DNA of 64,000 nt from Pseudarthrobacter enclensis (GCF_030811655.1 NZ_JAUSRE010000009.1:62001-126000), one strand, 5' to 3'. Counted from the stretch's first letter, positions 18,177 to 28,016 are shown. Notes: generated by a model not told the origin, from the sequence alone. Made by a program: numbers and translations.

Positions 18177-18582
18177 TGCTGCCTGCCCTTTCGAGGCGCG
18201 CCCACCCCAATTGTTCCTGCTGCTTCCGGCTCAAGCCTGCCACGACCAGGTCGTACGAGTCCTCCACCATGTCCCGGACCATCCCGTCCGGCAGGGAGCC
18301 GTCCAGACGGACGCCATTCCAGTGGGTCTTGTTCATGTGCCATGCGCCGGTAATCGCCGGGTGCACGGCACGAAGTTGCACCGCCAGGGCCGGCTCGCAT
18401 TTCAGGTTCACGTAAAAATCGCGCTCATCCATGGATGACAGGGCAAACAGCTTGGCCTCGTGGCGTGTTCCGCCGGCGACGTGGGCACGGACCTTGAAGA
18501 CCGAGGTCTCCGGTCCGAACGGAAAATCCTCGTAGGCTCCGGGGAACGAGAGACAGATTTCCCGCAGCGCATCTGGGTCCAT
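18169..18582 (-). CDS. MmcQ/YjbR family protein
   Basis: A 137-residue protein of the MmcQ/YjbR (CyaY-like fold) family, annotated as DNA-binding in many genomes without firm proof. Landmarks are CLSFPGAYEDFPFGPETSVFKV (residues 9-30), FYVNLKCEPALAVQLR and the C-terminal MNKTHWNGVRLDGSLPD. It is the first gene of the minus-strand cluster running to 17004. It is divergent from the dioxygenase gene at 18628, with only 45 bases between. Confidence 0.85.
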   Translation of the reverse strand: MDPDALREICLSFPGAYEDFPFGPETSVFKVRAHVAGGTRHEAKLFALSSMDERDFYVNLKCEPALAVQLRAVHPAITGAWHMNKTHWNGVRLDGSLPDGMVRDMVEDSYDLVVAGLSRKQQEQLGWARLERAGSND

Positions 18583-18627
18583 AACGGAAGCCTATAAAGC
18601 GGACCGGCTCGGTGCTAGTCTGCGAGG

Positions 18628-19665
18628 ATGTCACGCGACCAGGGAGCCATACCTGTTCTGGACTTGAGTTCCGCCCGGCAGCCGTACGGGTCTTTCCGCC
18701 CTGAGTTCATTGAGGAGCTGCGGCACGCCACCCACGATGTCGGGTTCTTTCAAATCACCGGGTACGGCGGCCGGACGGGCCAGGCCGAAGAGCTCCTGGA
18801 CCTGGTCCGGCGCTTCTTCAGACTGCCGCTGGAAGAGCGAATGAAGCTGGACAACCGCCTGTCGCCGCACTTCCGCGGCTACACGCGCATGGGCACGGAG
18901 GTGACGCAGGGCCGGGCGGACGCCCGGGAGCAAATCGATTACTCACCGGAGCGGGAGCCGGTCAGGGACTATCCGGACCACCAGCCCTACTGGCTGCTGC
19001 AAGGCCCCAACCTTTGGCCGGATGACACCTTCCCGGAGCTCAGGCCTGCCGCGATGGAGTGGGCGGAACTGATGTCCGAAGTTGGCATGGAGTTGCTGCG
19101 GGCCATCGCTGTTTCGCTTCAGTTGCCCGAGGACTACTTCGATGAGCCCTTCCGTGATTCACCCGCCTGGATGGGAAAGCTGGTGCACTACGTGGGCGGA
19201 GTAGTGGAAGCAGCTGGAGACCAGGGCGTTGGCTCGCATGCGGACTATGGTTTCGTGACCCTCCTGCTGCAGGACGGCGTTGGCGGGCTCGAAGTGCTGC
19301 CGCCCGGCACCAGCGAGTGGCTGCCGGTGGAACCCCTCCCCGGGGCGCTGGTGGTGAACCTTGGCGAGATGCTGGAAGTAGCCACGGAAGGATACCTTGC
19401 GGCCACCGTCCACCGCGTGCAGGCCCCGCCACCCGGCGTGGACCGCTACTCGGTGCCGTTCTTCTGGTCGCCGCGGCTTGATGCGGTCATCGAGCCCCTG
19501 CCGCTGGCTCCGGAACTGAAGGCAGCTGCCCGGGGCATCACTGATGATCCTGCCAACCCGCTCCTGGCGTCCTTCGGCATGAACATGCTCAAAGGCCGGA
19601 TGCGCGCGCACCCTGACGTCACCGAACGGCACTATCCGGAGCTGCTCAAGCGCCAAGGTTCGTGA
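18628..19665 (+). CDS. Isopenicillin-N-synthase-like 2-oxoglutarate/Fe(II) dioxygenase
   Basis: A 345-residue non-haem iron oxygenase. It has an N-terminal DIOX_N domain (IPVLDLSSARQPYG, DVGFFQITGYGG) and a C-terminal double-stranded beta-helix with the iron ligands HAD (GVGSHADYGFVTLLLQD near residue 195) and the distal His in ATVHRVQAP. RYSVPFFW supplies the 2-oxoglutarate R-x-S. The substrate is unknown. A TAGTCT box ends 6 bases before the ATG, so the mRNA may be leaderless. Confidence 0.88.
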   Translation: MSRDQGAIPVLDLSSARQPYGSFRPEFIEELRHATHDVGFFQITGYGGRTGQAEELLDLVRRFFRLPLEERMKLDNRLSPHFRGYTRMGTEVTQGRADAREQIDYSPEREPVRDYPDHQPYWLLQGPNLWPDDTFPELRPAAMEWAELMSEVGMELLRAIAVSLQLPEDYFDEPFRDSPAWMGKLVHYVGGVVEAAGDQGVGSHADYGFVTLLLQDGVGGLEVLPPGTSEWLPVEPLPGALVVNLGEMLEVATEGYLAATVHRVQAPPPGVDRYSVPFFWSPRLDAVIEPLPLAPELKAAARGITDDPANPLLASFGMNMLKGRMRAHPDVTERHYPELLKRQGS

Positions 19666-19669
19666 AGCG

Positions 19670-20095
19670 CTAAAGGTTGTACTTCCACGCGAGCTGTACC
19701 GGGCAGGCGTTCATCACTACGTCCAGCCCTGCGGCCTTGGCGCGTTCCGCCGCTGCCTCGTCGATGACCCCCAGCTGCAGCCACACGGCTTTTGCCCCCG
19801 CAGCAATAGCCTGGTCCACCACGCCGCCCACCTTCTCCGAGTTAATAAAGCAGTCCACGACGTCGACCGGCTGCTTCTCCGCGGGGATGTCACCGAGGGA
19901 TTGGTACCCGGTTTCGCCATGGACGGCATCGCCGCGCAGGTTGACGGGGATGATTTCCATGCCGAGCCGGTCGCGGACGAACAGCGAAACATCGTAGGCC
20001 GGGCGCGCTTCATTGGTGGTCAGACCGACGATGGCCCAACGTCCTTTGGTTCGCATAAGGCGTTCGGTTACTGCAGGATCATTCGTGTGGCCCAT
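19670..20095 (-). CDS. CoA-binding domain protein (YccU-like)
   Basis: A 141-residue Rossmann-fold CoA-binding protein. WAIVGLTTNEARPAYDVSLFVRDR near residues 19-42 is the nucleotide-binding start; GMEIIPVNLRGDAVHGETGYQSLGDIP and VWLQLGVIDEAAAERAKAAGLDVV follow, with MNACPVQL at the end carrying a conserved Cys-Pro. The family resembles the CoA-binding part of succinyl-CoA synthetase; its physiological role is not established. It is convergent with the dioxygenase gene, with 4 bases between stops. Confidence 0.88.
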   Translation of the reverse strand: MGHTNDPAVTERLMRTKGRWAIVGLTTNEARPAYDVSLFVRDRLGMEIIPVNLRGDAVHGETGYQSLGDIPAEKQPVDVVDCFINSEKVGGVVDQAIAAGAKAVWLQLGVIDEAAAERAKAAGLDVVMNACPVQLAWKYNL

Positions 20096-20161
20096 GGGGC
20101 CAGCCTACGTGAACTACGCCGGGCACCGCGGAAACCGCCGGGCGGTTGTGCCGCCCCTCCG

Positions 20162-21085
20162 CTATTTCGCCGGGGTAACGCTCTTCTGGCCACCGCCCTG
20201 TGGGCCCGCTTCCCCGGACTGTCCCTGGGCAGGCGCCGGACCGGCGTTGCCCGGGGAAGTGTCCGGCTTCCGGCCCGCAGGACCGGACGCGCCGCCGCTG
20301 TTTGCCAGGGCAGTCGCTGCCGGAAGTTCAGCCTTTCCTTCTTCTGCGGCGCCCGCCCCTGCCGGCGTCCCATTCGCCGCTCCGGGGCCCCGGCCGTCCG
20401 TGCCGCCGCCGTTTGTGTTGCTTTGCGGTGCGGCAGCGGCGGATCCCGCCGCGCAGTTTCGCACACCGATGCCGGCGTTGTGGCGCAGCGGACCGGGGCA
20501 TGCTGTGCCGTTGTGGCCACCCTGACGCCGGAGGAGCTTCGAGGACAGGTCCGCGGCGTCGTCCACCAGATGGGGCGCCGGGACGGAAGCAGCACCGGGA
20601 AGGTCGCCGTCCGCCGCGAGGGTGGGCCCACGGTAACCGGAAGCGACCGCGGACGTCCCGGTGGTGGAACCCCTCCACGGAGCCCAGTCCTCCAGCAGGT
20701 GCTCCACCGCGCTGGTACGGGTATTGGTTGAACTGGCCGCCACGCCGCCAACTCCGAGTCCCATTCCTGCCACCAGGACCAGTCCCAGCGCTGTGGGACG
20801 GTGCCGGCGACGACGGCGGCGCGCCAGTTCGTCTCCGGTTTGGGTACCCGCCTTCCGGCCGTCAGCCGGTGTATCCGGGGATTCGTCGTGGACAGCCTTC
20901 TCCGGGCTGGACAGTCCGCCTGCGGCAATCAATGCGGCGAGCTCCCCCGTGGGTGCCGGCGCGGGCAGCGAGGCCAGGGAACCCAGCGAGAGCAGGGTGT
21001 CACGAAGCTCCGCGTCCTGATCGAAGCCGGATTCAAGGAGGATGCCGTCAACAAGCGTGACGAGGTTGTCCCGGGAAGATGTCAT
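20162..21085 (-). CDS. Membrane anti-sigma-like protein
   Basis: A 307-residue predicted partner of the ECF sigma factor whose stop overlaps its start (ATGA). About 95 cytoplasmic residues with an arginine cluster precede one membrane segment (TALGLVLVAGMGLGVGGVAA, about residues 97-117). An external region of about 190 residues is rich in Gly, Ala, Ser and Pro, with two cysteines. No HxxxCxxC zinc-anti-sigma motif is visible. The anti-sigma role rests on position and topology. Confidence 0.7.
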   Translation of the reverse strand: MTSSRDNLVTLVDGILLESGFDQDAELRDTLLSLGSLASLPAPAPTGELAALIAAGGLSSPEKAVHDESPDTPADGRKAGTQTGDELARRRRRRHRPTALGLVLVAGMGLGVGGVAASSTNTRTSAVEHLLEDWAPWRGSTTGTSAVASGYRGPTLAADGDLPGAASVPAPHLVDDAADLSSKLLRRQGGHNGTACPGPLRHNAGIGVRNCAAGSAAAAPQSNTNGGGTDGRGPGAANGTPAGAGAAEEGKAELPAATALANSGGASGPAGRKPDTSPGNAGPAPAQGQSGEAGPQGGGQKSVTPAK

Positions 21086-21669
21086 GGGGTGAGGTACTCC
21101 TTCACTTCCTTGAGTTCCCGGAGTTTGAGCAATGCGCGCCGCTGGAGCTGCTTTACTGCACCGGCACTCTTATCCATGGTCTCCGCCGTCTGCTCCACTG
21201 TCAGGCCTCCCACCAGGCGAAGCGACAGCACGTCCCGCTGCTCCCGGGGCAGCCCGTCGAGGAGCGCCAGGACTTCCCGGGGCGAGATGCGCTGCAGGGC
21301 TTCCTTTTCCGCCGAGCTGTCTTCGCGCTTGTCCATCGCTGCCTCGAAGGGCAGCCTGACGGGTGTCCGGCTTTGGCGGCGGTGGTCATCCACCATCCGT
21401 GCATGTGCAACCGAGAAAATAAACGTCCTCAGCCCGGCGTCCCCGCCATGCACCGTGTGAAGCCGGGGAAGGACGGAAAGAAACACTTCCTGCATGGCGG
21501 CCTCCGGATCCTCGACTCCCCGGGCGGTGAGATAGCCCAGGACCTGTGATGCGTATGTCTTGTAGACGAGGCTGAAGGCAGCAGTCCCGGAAAATGACCG
21601 GTCCGGGGCCCCGTCTGTCTGTGCATCGGTCACTGACGTGGTGCTTTCCGTCAAGAAGGGTGTTGGCAA
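21082..21669 (-). CDS. ECF-type sigma-70 family RNA polymerase sigma factor
   Basis: Region 2 reads SLVYKTYASQVLGYLTARGV through AMQEVFLSVLPRL and TFIFSVAHARMVDDHRRQSR. Region 4 reads LPREQRDVLSLRLVGGLTVEQTAE through GAVKQLQRRALLKLRE. The length of 195 residues is normal for ECF factors. The start is uncertain: TTG 21669 has no convincing ribosome site, while GTG 21633 has GGAAAG upstream. It is the first gene of a two-gene unit with the membrane protein at 20162-21085. Its stimulus and target promoters are unknown. Confidence 0.88.
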   Translation of the reverse strand: MPTPFLTESTTSVTDAQTDGAPDRSFSGTAAFSLVYKTYASQVLGYLTARGVEDPEAAMQEVFLSVLPRLHTVHGGDAGLRTFIFSVAHARMVDDHRRQSRTPVRLPFEAAMDKREDSSAEKEALQRISPREVLALLDGLPREQRDVLSLRLVGGLTVEQTAETMDKSAGAVKQLQRRALLKLRELKEVKEYLTP

Positions 21670-21803
21670 GGCAGGCGCTCAGAACATTCGGAACGCTGCC
21701 CTTACCTTACCCTCCGGTAACCACGCCGCCGGAACCGCCACGGCGCCGGGAAGAAGCCATGGGCCAGGGGTCCGCCACGATGCAGCCAACCATGCGGAAA
21801 GAC

Positions 21804-21849
21804 AAAAGAGCCGGCCTGGAACGTGATGGGGGACAGGTTCCAGACCGGC
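21804..21849 (-). terminator. Terminator downstream of the DUF1508 gene
   Basis: A 13-bp stem with one mismatch (GCCGG-x-CTGGAAC and complement) is followed on the minus strand by CTCTTTTG. A second pairing (ACCGCCCGG at 21872-21880 with 21921-21929) closes over an A5-C-T7 stretch just after the gene. The remainder of 21670-21929 shows no gene. Confidence 0.6.
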
Positions 21850-21929
21850 ACTTCATAGGGGTAATCGCTGAACCGCCCGGAAGGGTTACGCGAATCCCAA
21901 AAACTTTTTTTGAAGTTTCTCCCGGGCGG

Positions 21930-22301
21930 TCAGCGGGTTGCCGCCCGGGTCCAGCGGGGCAGCGTCGCCTGCCGCCGGGGCGCCCTGGCCAGCGTGAATG
22001 CGTGCAGCCTGGTGGGCATGCGCTCCTCGCCGCAGGCGGGTTCGACGGCGGCGGACGTCCCGGCTGGGACGTCGGCACCGGCTGCAGGGGTTACGGCTGC
22101 GGGACGGGAGGATGTTCCAGCGGGGCAAAGGTCTGTGACCAGGCCCGTTCCCGCACATTCCCGTGCCGCGGCAATCCCGGCCGCCACCGCTGCCTTGTCC
22201 TCAAACGGGCCGGAAACGGCGATCACCGTCCCGTCCGGGGCCAGCAGCCGGAACCGGAAGAACGACTCAGCGTCGACGAATGCTTCAAATCTTCCGGCCA
22301 T
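21930..22301 (-). CDS. DUF1508 (YegP-like) protein
   Basis: A 123-residue protein with one YegP-type repeat near the N-terminus: RFEAFVDAESFFRFRLLAPDGTVIAVSGPF, then KAAVAAGIAAAREC. The family is small and uncharacterised. After about residue 55 the protein turns into an Ala/Pro/Gly-rich then basic tail not typical of the family. ATG 22301 is used because AAGGAAGG lies upstream. It stands alone between the sigma-factor unit and purA. Confidence 0.75.
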   Translation of the reverse strand: MAGRFEAFVDAESFFRFRLLAPDGTVIAVSGPFEDKAAVAAGIAAARECAGTGLVTDLCPAGTSSRPAAVTPAAGADVPAGTSAAVEPACGEERMPTRLHAFTLARAPRRQATLPRWTRAATR

Positions 22302-22492
22302 GACGATCCTTCCTTGGGCACCAGGGGGTAGTACCGAGTGTGGCCGCGGCGCCACCACACTCACAAGACCGTCCGCGTTAAGCCTGTGTAAATTGCATGC
22401 CACCGCGGCAGAAGACAAACGGCAGGCCACCCGCCAAGGTGCCTGCCGTCGTCGTAATACCCACCCGTTCCCAGGCGGCATGTGCCCGGAGA

Positions 22493-23782
22493 TCAGTCGT
22501 TGATGAGGTCGTTCACCACGATGGTCTGGTCCCGGTCGGGGCCCACGCCGATGGCGGAGAAGCGGGTTCCGGAGAGCTTTTCCAGTGCCAGCACGTAGTT
22601 CCGGGCGTTCTCCGGGAGGTCCGCGAGTGTGCGGGCGCCGGTGATGTCCTCGGTCCAGCCGTCGAAGTATTCGAAGATCGGTTTGGCGTGGTGGAACTCG
22701 GTCTGGGTCATGGGCATTTCGTCGTGCCGGACACCGTCCACGTCATAGGCCACGCACACTGGGATCTGTTCGATGCCCGTGAGCACGTCCAGTTTGGTGA
22801 CGAAGTAGTCCGTGAAGCCGTTCACGCGGGAAGCGTGGCGGGCCAGGACCGCGTCGTACCAGCCGCAGCGGCGCGGCCGGCCGGTGTTAACGCCGAATTC
22901 ACCGCCGGTCTTCTGCAGGTACATTCCCATCTCGTCGAAGAGTTCGGTGGGGAACGGACCCGCACCGACGCGGGTGGTGTAGGCCTTGATGATGCCGATG
23001 GAGCGCGAGATCCGGGTGGGCCCGATGCCGGAGCCAACCGACGCGCCGCCGGCGGTGGGGTTGGAAGAGGTGACGAACGGGTAGGTGCCGTGATCGACGT
23101 CCAGGAACGTGGCCTGGCCGCCTTCCATCAGGACCACCTTGCCTTCGTCCAGGGCGGAGTTCAGGACCAAGGTGCTGTCGATGACCAGCGGGCGGAGACG
23201 CTCGGCGAAGGACAGGAAGTACTCCACGATCTCATCCACCACCACGCTGCGGCGGTTGTAGACCTTGACCAGGAGTTCGTTCTTCTGGCGCAGTGAGCCT
23301 TCCACCTTCTGGCGGAGGATGGATTCGTCAAAGACATCCTGGACGCGGATGCCCAGCCGGGCCACCTTGTCCATGTAGGCGGGGCCGATGCCGCGGCCGG
23401 TGGTGCCGATGGCGCGTTTGCCCAGGAAGCGTTCGGTGACTTTGTCCAGGACCTGGTGGTACGGGGCCACCAGGTGGGCGTTGGCGGAGACCCGGAGCCG
23501 GGAAGTGTCCGCGCCGCGGGCCTGAAGTCCGTCGATTTCCTGGAAGAGGGCCTCGAGGTTCACCACGCAGCCGTTGCCGATAATGGGGACCGCGTTGGGG
23601 CTGAGGATGCCTGCCGGCAGCAGCTTGAGTTCGTACTTCTCACCGCCCACGACGACGGTGTGCCCGGCGTTGTTGCCGCCGTTGGGCTTGACGACGTAGT
23701 CAACACGGCCGCCCAACAGGTCGGTGGCCTTGCCTTTTCCTTCGTCGCCCCACTGGGCTCCTACGATCACAATTGCTGGCAT
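22493..23782 (-). CDS. purA: Adenylosuccinate synthetase
   Basis: Joins aspartate to IMP using GTP, the first committed step to AMP. The 429 residues match the family. The GTP-binding start [31 protein letters not shown], the signature [14 protein letters not shown] (residues 132-145), TSSNPTAGG and the GTP-base motif TKLDVLTG are all present. ATG 23782 is preceded by GGGGAGGATCCC; the longer upstream reading frame has no ribosome site. It is remote from purSQL. A TAAACT box at 23934-23939 on the minus strand could be its -10, giving a leader of about 145 bases. Confidence 0.96.
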   Translation of the reverse strand: MPAIVIVGAQWGDEGKGKATDLLGGRVDYVVKPNGGNNAGHTVVVGGEKYELKLLPAGILSPNAVPIIGNGCVVNLEALFQEIDGLQARGADTSRLRVSANAHLVAPYHQVLDKVTERFLGKRAIGTTGRGIGPAYMDKVARLGIRVQDVFDESILRQKVEGSLRQKNELLVKVYNRRSVVVDEIVEYFLSFAERLRPLVIDSTLVLNSALDEGKVVLMEGGQATFLDVDHGTYPFVTSSNPTAGGASVGSGIGPTRISRSIGIIKAYTTRVGAGPFPTELFDEMGMYLQKTGGEFGVNTGRPRRCGWYDAVLARHASRVNGFTDYFVTKLDVLTGIEQIPVCVAYDVDGVRHDEMPMTQTEFHHAKPIFEYFDGWTEDITGARTLADLPENARNYVLALEKLSGTRFSAIGVGPDRDQTIVVNDLIND

Positions 23783-24136
23783 GGGATCCTCCCCCATTCG
23801 TTCGGGCTGCCCGCGTCCGGCCACCAAGTGGCGGGCCCGCACAGCGCCGTTCATGAGAATGCCCCGAACATCCGGCCTTCGCCGCGTTGGGACAGCACAG
23901 CGAAGCAAGAGTTCCGGGGCTCTTACCACCCAAGTTTAGCGGATATGGCACTTTATCCACCGTTTGGCCCGCCGCAGCCCTTCACGCATCGAGGGGCAAC
24001 AGGGGCGGCGGCCTATTCGTCCCCAGCCTCCCCGGCCGGCCCGGAGATCTGCCCGGCGAGGAGTCCCGGAAGGACGGCCGTCCGCGTTGAGCATGGACAC
24101 CACCAGGATTTTGGCCCGACACAAACCAAAGCCGAT
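23783..24136. other. Intergenic leader region between purA and the metE-like gene
   Basis: No gene is supported in this stretch. The left part (to about 23940) is probably the purA leader and promoter. The right part holds only G/C-rich sequence with the short palindrome GACGGCCGTC near 24074. Nothing else was recognised before the riboswitch promoter. Confidence 0.5.
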
Positions 24137-24165
24137 TTGCCCGGACCCTGCCCTCTGGATTTAAG
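24137..24165 (+). promoter_or_regulatory. Candidate promoter of the SAM-riboswitch transcript
   Basis: TTGCCC, 17 bases, TTTAAG. Transcription would begin near 24172, just before the riboswitch P1 stem at 24176, which is the expected arrangement. Confidence 0.4.
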
Positions 24166-24175
24166 TGAGAGGGAA

Positions 24176-24273
24176 CCATCCGGAGCGGCCGAGAGACCTG
24201 GCTCGATGACGCCGCAGCAACCACGGTTCGGCAGATCGCTGCCGGCCGAAGGTGCTACTGCCAGGACCGATGG
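24176..24273 (+). ncRNA. SAM-I (S-box) riboswitch
   Basis: The leader shows the S-box core in order. P1 5' strand is CCATCcGG, followed by AGCGGCCGAGAGACCTGGCTCGAUGA with its GA-rich internal loop, then GCCGCAGCAACC. P3 is closed by GGCAG-atcg-CTGCC, then GGTGCTACTGCC (P4 region) and the P1 3' strand CCGATGG. It directly precedes a methionine-synthase-type gene. The ribosome site (GGAAAGGAAG, 24272-24281) abuts P1, and no T-rich terminator stem is seen, so control of translation is the simplest reading. Which S-box subclass it belongs to needs a covariance model. Confidence 0.88.
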
Positions 24274-24288
24274 AAAGGAAGTTCCAGC

Positions 24289-25497
24289 ATGCCCAAGAAC
24301 ACCGACCACATCCGCGTGACGCACGCCGGCTCACTGCCCCGCACCCCTGAGCTCATCGCGGCCAACGCAGCCAAGGAAAGCAACGGGCTCACCCCGGAGT
24401 TCCTTGAACTGCTGGAGGCTTCCGTAGTGGATGTAGTGCAGCGCCAGAAAGACCTGGGCATCGACATCCCCAATGACGGCGAATACGGGCACACCATGTC
24501 CAGCACCGTTGATTACGGCGCCTGGTGGAATTACTCCTTCGCCCGGCTCGGCGGGCTGGAACCCACCAACGTGGACCGCTGGGCGGAGGCCGAAGAGCGC
24601 CGCTCGTCCCCCGGCAACGTGGTCCTGACCTCCTTCCCCGACCGGCGCGACCGGCAGGCCTTCAACGAGGCGTACAACGATCCTGCCTCCGGTATTCTCA
24701 CGCACCGGAAAAGCGTGGCACAGCCCAAGATTGCCGGTCCCCTGACCTACACGGGCCACGACCTGGTGGCATCGGACATCAGGAACCTGAAAACCGGGCT
24801 CGCTGCCGCGGGCCTCACCGAGGGTTTCGTCGCCTCCCTCTCCCCCGGCTCGTGCGCCCGGGTGGCCAACGAGTACTACAAAACGGACGAGGAACTGGTC
24901 TACGCGTGCGCCGATGCCATGCGGGAGGAATACAAGGCCATCATCGACGCCGGCCTGACCGTGCAGCTCGACGACCCGTCCCTGGCCGAGAGTTGGGACC
25001 AGATCAACCCCGAGCCCTCGCTGGAGGACTACCTGAAATTCATCCAGCTGCGGGTCGAAGCCACCAACTGGGCGCTGCGGGACCTTCCGCAGGAACAGAT
25101 CCGGCTCCACGTCTGCTGGGGCTCCTGGCACGGCCCGCACACCACGGACATCCCGTTCGCGGACATCATCGGCTCCGTCCTGCAGGTCAACGCCGGCGCT
25201 TACTCCTTCGAAGCCGCCAACGTCCGCCACGAACACGAGTGGCGCGTATGGGAGGACACCAAACTGCCCGACGGCAAGGTCATCATTCCGGGCGTCGTTT
25301 CACACGCCACCAACGTGGTGGAGCACCCGGACCTGGTGGCAGACCGCATCGTCCGCTTTGCCGACGTGGTGGGCCGGGAAAACGTGATCGCCTCTACCGA
25401 CTGCGGACTGGGCGGCCGTGTCCACCCGCAGATCGCATTCGCCAAGCTGGAGGCACTGGGAGAGGGCGCGCGCCGCGCCACCCAGCGCCTCTGGTAG
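24289..25497 (+). CDS. Cobalamin-independent methionine synthase II family protein (short MetE-like)
   Basis: A 402-residue enzyme that corresponds only to the catalytic C-terminal barrel of MetE (E. coli MetE has 753 residues). The start RVTHAGSLPRTPELI matches this family. The zinc ligands of MetE have counterparts: His-x-Cys in RLHVCWGSWHGPH, Glu in YSFEAANVRHEHEW and Cys in ASTDCGLGGR. It probably transfers a methyl group to homocysteine; the donor may not be methyltetrahydrofolate polyglutamate because the N-terminal domain is absent. A SAM riboswitch in its leader supports a methionine role. ATG 24289 follows GGAAAGGAAG. A terminator follows. Confidence 0.9.
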   Translation: MPKNTDHIRVTHAGSLPRTPELIAANAAKESNGLTPEFLELLEASVVDVVQRQKDLGIDIPNDGEYGHTMSSTVDYGAWWNYSFARLGGLEPTNVDRWAEAEERRSSPGNVVLTSFPDRRDRQAFNEAYNDPASGILTHRKSVAQPKIAGPLTYTGHDLVASDIRNLKTGLAAAGLTEGFVASLSPGSCARVANEYYKTDEELVYACADAMREEYKAIIDAGLTVQLDDPSLAESWDQINPEPSLEDYLKFIQLRVEATNWALRDLPQEQIRLHVCWGSWHGPHTTDIPFADIIGSVLQVNAGAYSFEAANVRHEHEWRVWEDTKLPDGKVIIPGVVSHATNVVEHPDLVADRIVRFADVVGRENVIASTDCGLGGRVHPQIAFAKLEALGEGARRATQRLW

Positions 25498-25516
25498 CCG
25501 GCAGTACATTCCGGAG

Positions 25517-25559
25517 CGCCGGCTGTTCCTTCCATCACCGGGAAGGGCAGCCGGCGTTT
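25517..25559 (+). terminator. Terminator of the MetE-like gene
   Basis: CGCCGGCTG pairs with CAGCCGGCG, with an inner CCTTCC/GGAAGG stem, and TTT follows. It starts 20 bases after the stop. Confidence 0.75.
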
Positions 25560-25699
25560 CGCTTCCGGGGGCTTGCTAAACTGGGGAAGGCCGGCGAGCT
25601 CCGGCCCACCCCAATCAACCGCCACCGACATGACGCGCGCCCGCGTGCCCGTTTCGGTGTCGGCAGCAATGCCAATCCCCGCAGGAGAACCAGCCCTTC

Positions 25700-26329
25700 A
25701 TGACAGCCCTGGCCCCCGAAACATTCCACGAACAGCTCATGAGCCGCCGCTACGAACCCAGCGTCGCCGCCGTCAACGAACTGTGCGACTCCCTGCAGGA
25801 GGCCAAGCCCGGAACCACAGTTCCCTATGTGGACCCCATGCATGACGTGGAGGAATGCCGCATCATCAGCCTGTTCTCCAACATCGGCGAGGCGGATCCG
25901 TCCGGGTTCATCACTCCCGGCGACCAGGATGCCGCTACCCGCATGCTCGGCATCCAGTGGAAGCTGGGCCTGCGCCCCGAGTTCGTGATGCCATGGAACG
26001 TCCACCCCTGGCACGTCCCGGGCGAAGCCAACGGCAAGTTCACCCCGGACCAGGTCCAGGCGGGCCTGAAGCCCCTGCTGAAGTTCCTGGCGCTGGTCCC
26101 CCGGGCCTCGGTAATCGTGGCACACGGCACGGAAGCCAACCGGCTGGCCAACCTTCTCCTGAAGACCGAAGTGCCACTGCTGTGGCGCCGCGGCCTGAAG
26201 ACCTACAAGGTCCGCTCACTGAGTGGCCGCGCATTCGCCGGCTCCCCGGCGCGCCAGGAGGAGTACCTCGAGGACATGCGGACGGCCTACGCAGACGCCA
26301 TGGCCCGCACGGGCATCGCCAAGCCATAA
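25700..26329 (+). CDS. Uracil-DNA-glycosylase-like protein
   Basis: A 209-residue protein resembling the actinobacterial branch of the uracil-DNA glycosylase superfamily. SGFITPGDQDAATRMLGIQWKLGL (about residues 68-91) matches the SGF...N.D.TA segment of that branch, MPWNVHPWHVPG the following WN-x-x-PW strand, and VPRASVIVAHGTEA the C-terminal H-G motif. It would excise damaged or deaminated bases; substrate specificity cannot be read. ATG 25700 is used. A very long hairpin follows 5 bases after the stop. Confidence 0.7.
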   Translation: MTALAPETFHEQLMSRRYEPSVAAVNELCDSLQEAKPGTTVPYVDPMHDVEECRIISLFSNIGEADPSGFITPGDQDAATRMLGIQWKLGLRPEFVMPWNVHPWHVPGEANGKFTPDQVQAGLKPLLKFLALVPRASVIVAHGTEANRLANLLLKTEVPLLWRRGLKTYKVRSLSGRAFAGSPARQEEYLEDMRTAYADAMARTGIAKP

Positions 26330-26334
26330 ACGAA

Positions 26335-26382
26335 CGACGGCGGCCGGTCACCTTTCATCCGAAAGGTGACCGGCCGCCGTCG
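26335..26382. terminator. Perfect 22-bp hairpin between convergent genes
   Basis: CGACGGCGGCCGGTCACCTTTC pairs perfectly with 26361-26382 across a 4-base loop. It separates the convergent glycosylase-like and DUF3151 genes and probably terminates both. A proper T-run is lacking. Confidence 0.7.
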
Positions 26383-26455
26383 ATATATGGAGGGGCCCTC
26401 CGCCGCCGAGGTTTCCCTGCCTGGGCGGAGCGAAGCCTGGGAGCCGGTGGGGGAC

Positions 26456-26878
26456 CTAGGAGCCTTCGATGGCCGCTTTCGCCGTGGGGTCGGAATCGTT
26501 AAGGAACTTCTCGATCCGCTCCGGCTCATCCGCTTCACCGATGGCCGCCGAAGCCCTGCCCAGGGAGTAGAGGGCCCGCAGGAAACCGCGGTTGGGCTCG
26601 TGCTCCCAGGGGATGGGACCCACGCCGCGCCAGCCGTTGCGGCGCAGCGCGTCCAGGCCGCGGTGGTAGCCCACACGGGCATAGGCGTAGGAGTCAATGG
26701 TGCGGCCCTCGGCCCACGCTTCCTCGGCCAGGACGGCCCAGAGAAGCGAGGACGTGGGGTGCTTTTCCACCAGGTCCAGGGCCTCGTGCCCGGCCTCCAG
26801 TTGCCCGTACACCTCGGTTTCGGCAGGCAGGAGCGTGGGCTCCGGACCCATCAGGTTCCGGCGGAACTCATCCGACAT
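26456..26878 (-). CDS. DUF3151 family protein
   Basis: A 140-residue actinobacterial protein of unknown function. It matches DUF3151 with the N-terminal NLMGPEPTLLP, then SSLLWAVLAEEAWAEGRTIDSYAYARVGYHRGLDALRRNGWRG in the middle and PNRGFLRALYSLGRASAAIGE near the end; predicted all-helical and soluble. Its ATG directly follows the fba stop with no spacer, so it is co-transcribed with fructose-bisphosphate aldolase, an arrangement common in actinobacteria. Confidence 0.88.
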   Translation of the reverse strand: MSDEFRRNLMGPEPTLLPAETEVYGQLEAGHEALDLVEKHPTSSLLWAVLAEEAWAEGRTIDSYAYARVGYHRGLDALRRNGWRGVGPIPWEHEPNRGFLRALYSLGRASAAIGEADEPERIEKFLNDSDPTAKAAIEGS

Positions 26879-27898
<1,020 letters not shown>

Positions 27899-28016
27899 GC
27901 TGGCTCCTCTGCTGAGTTTCGTCTGTGGGTGGATAACCCTCAAGTAGACCGCTTACGGCTTGGCACCATCCTAGCCATTCCGGGGCTTGGAGTGTTCTGG
28001 ATTACGCCCCGGGGGC

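Noticed and set aside
21886..22158. A frameshift in the DUF1508 gene, with an alternative C-terminus ending REKLQKKFLGFA
   Set aside because: The annotated frame keeps high G/C third positions to its stop, so a frameshift is not required. An indel near 22150 cannot be fully excluded.
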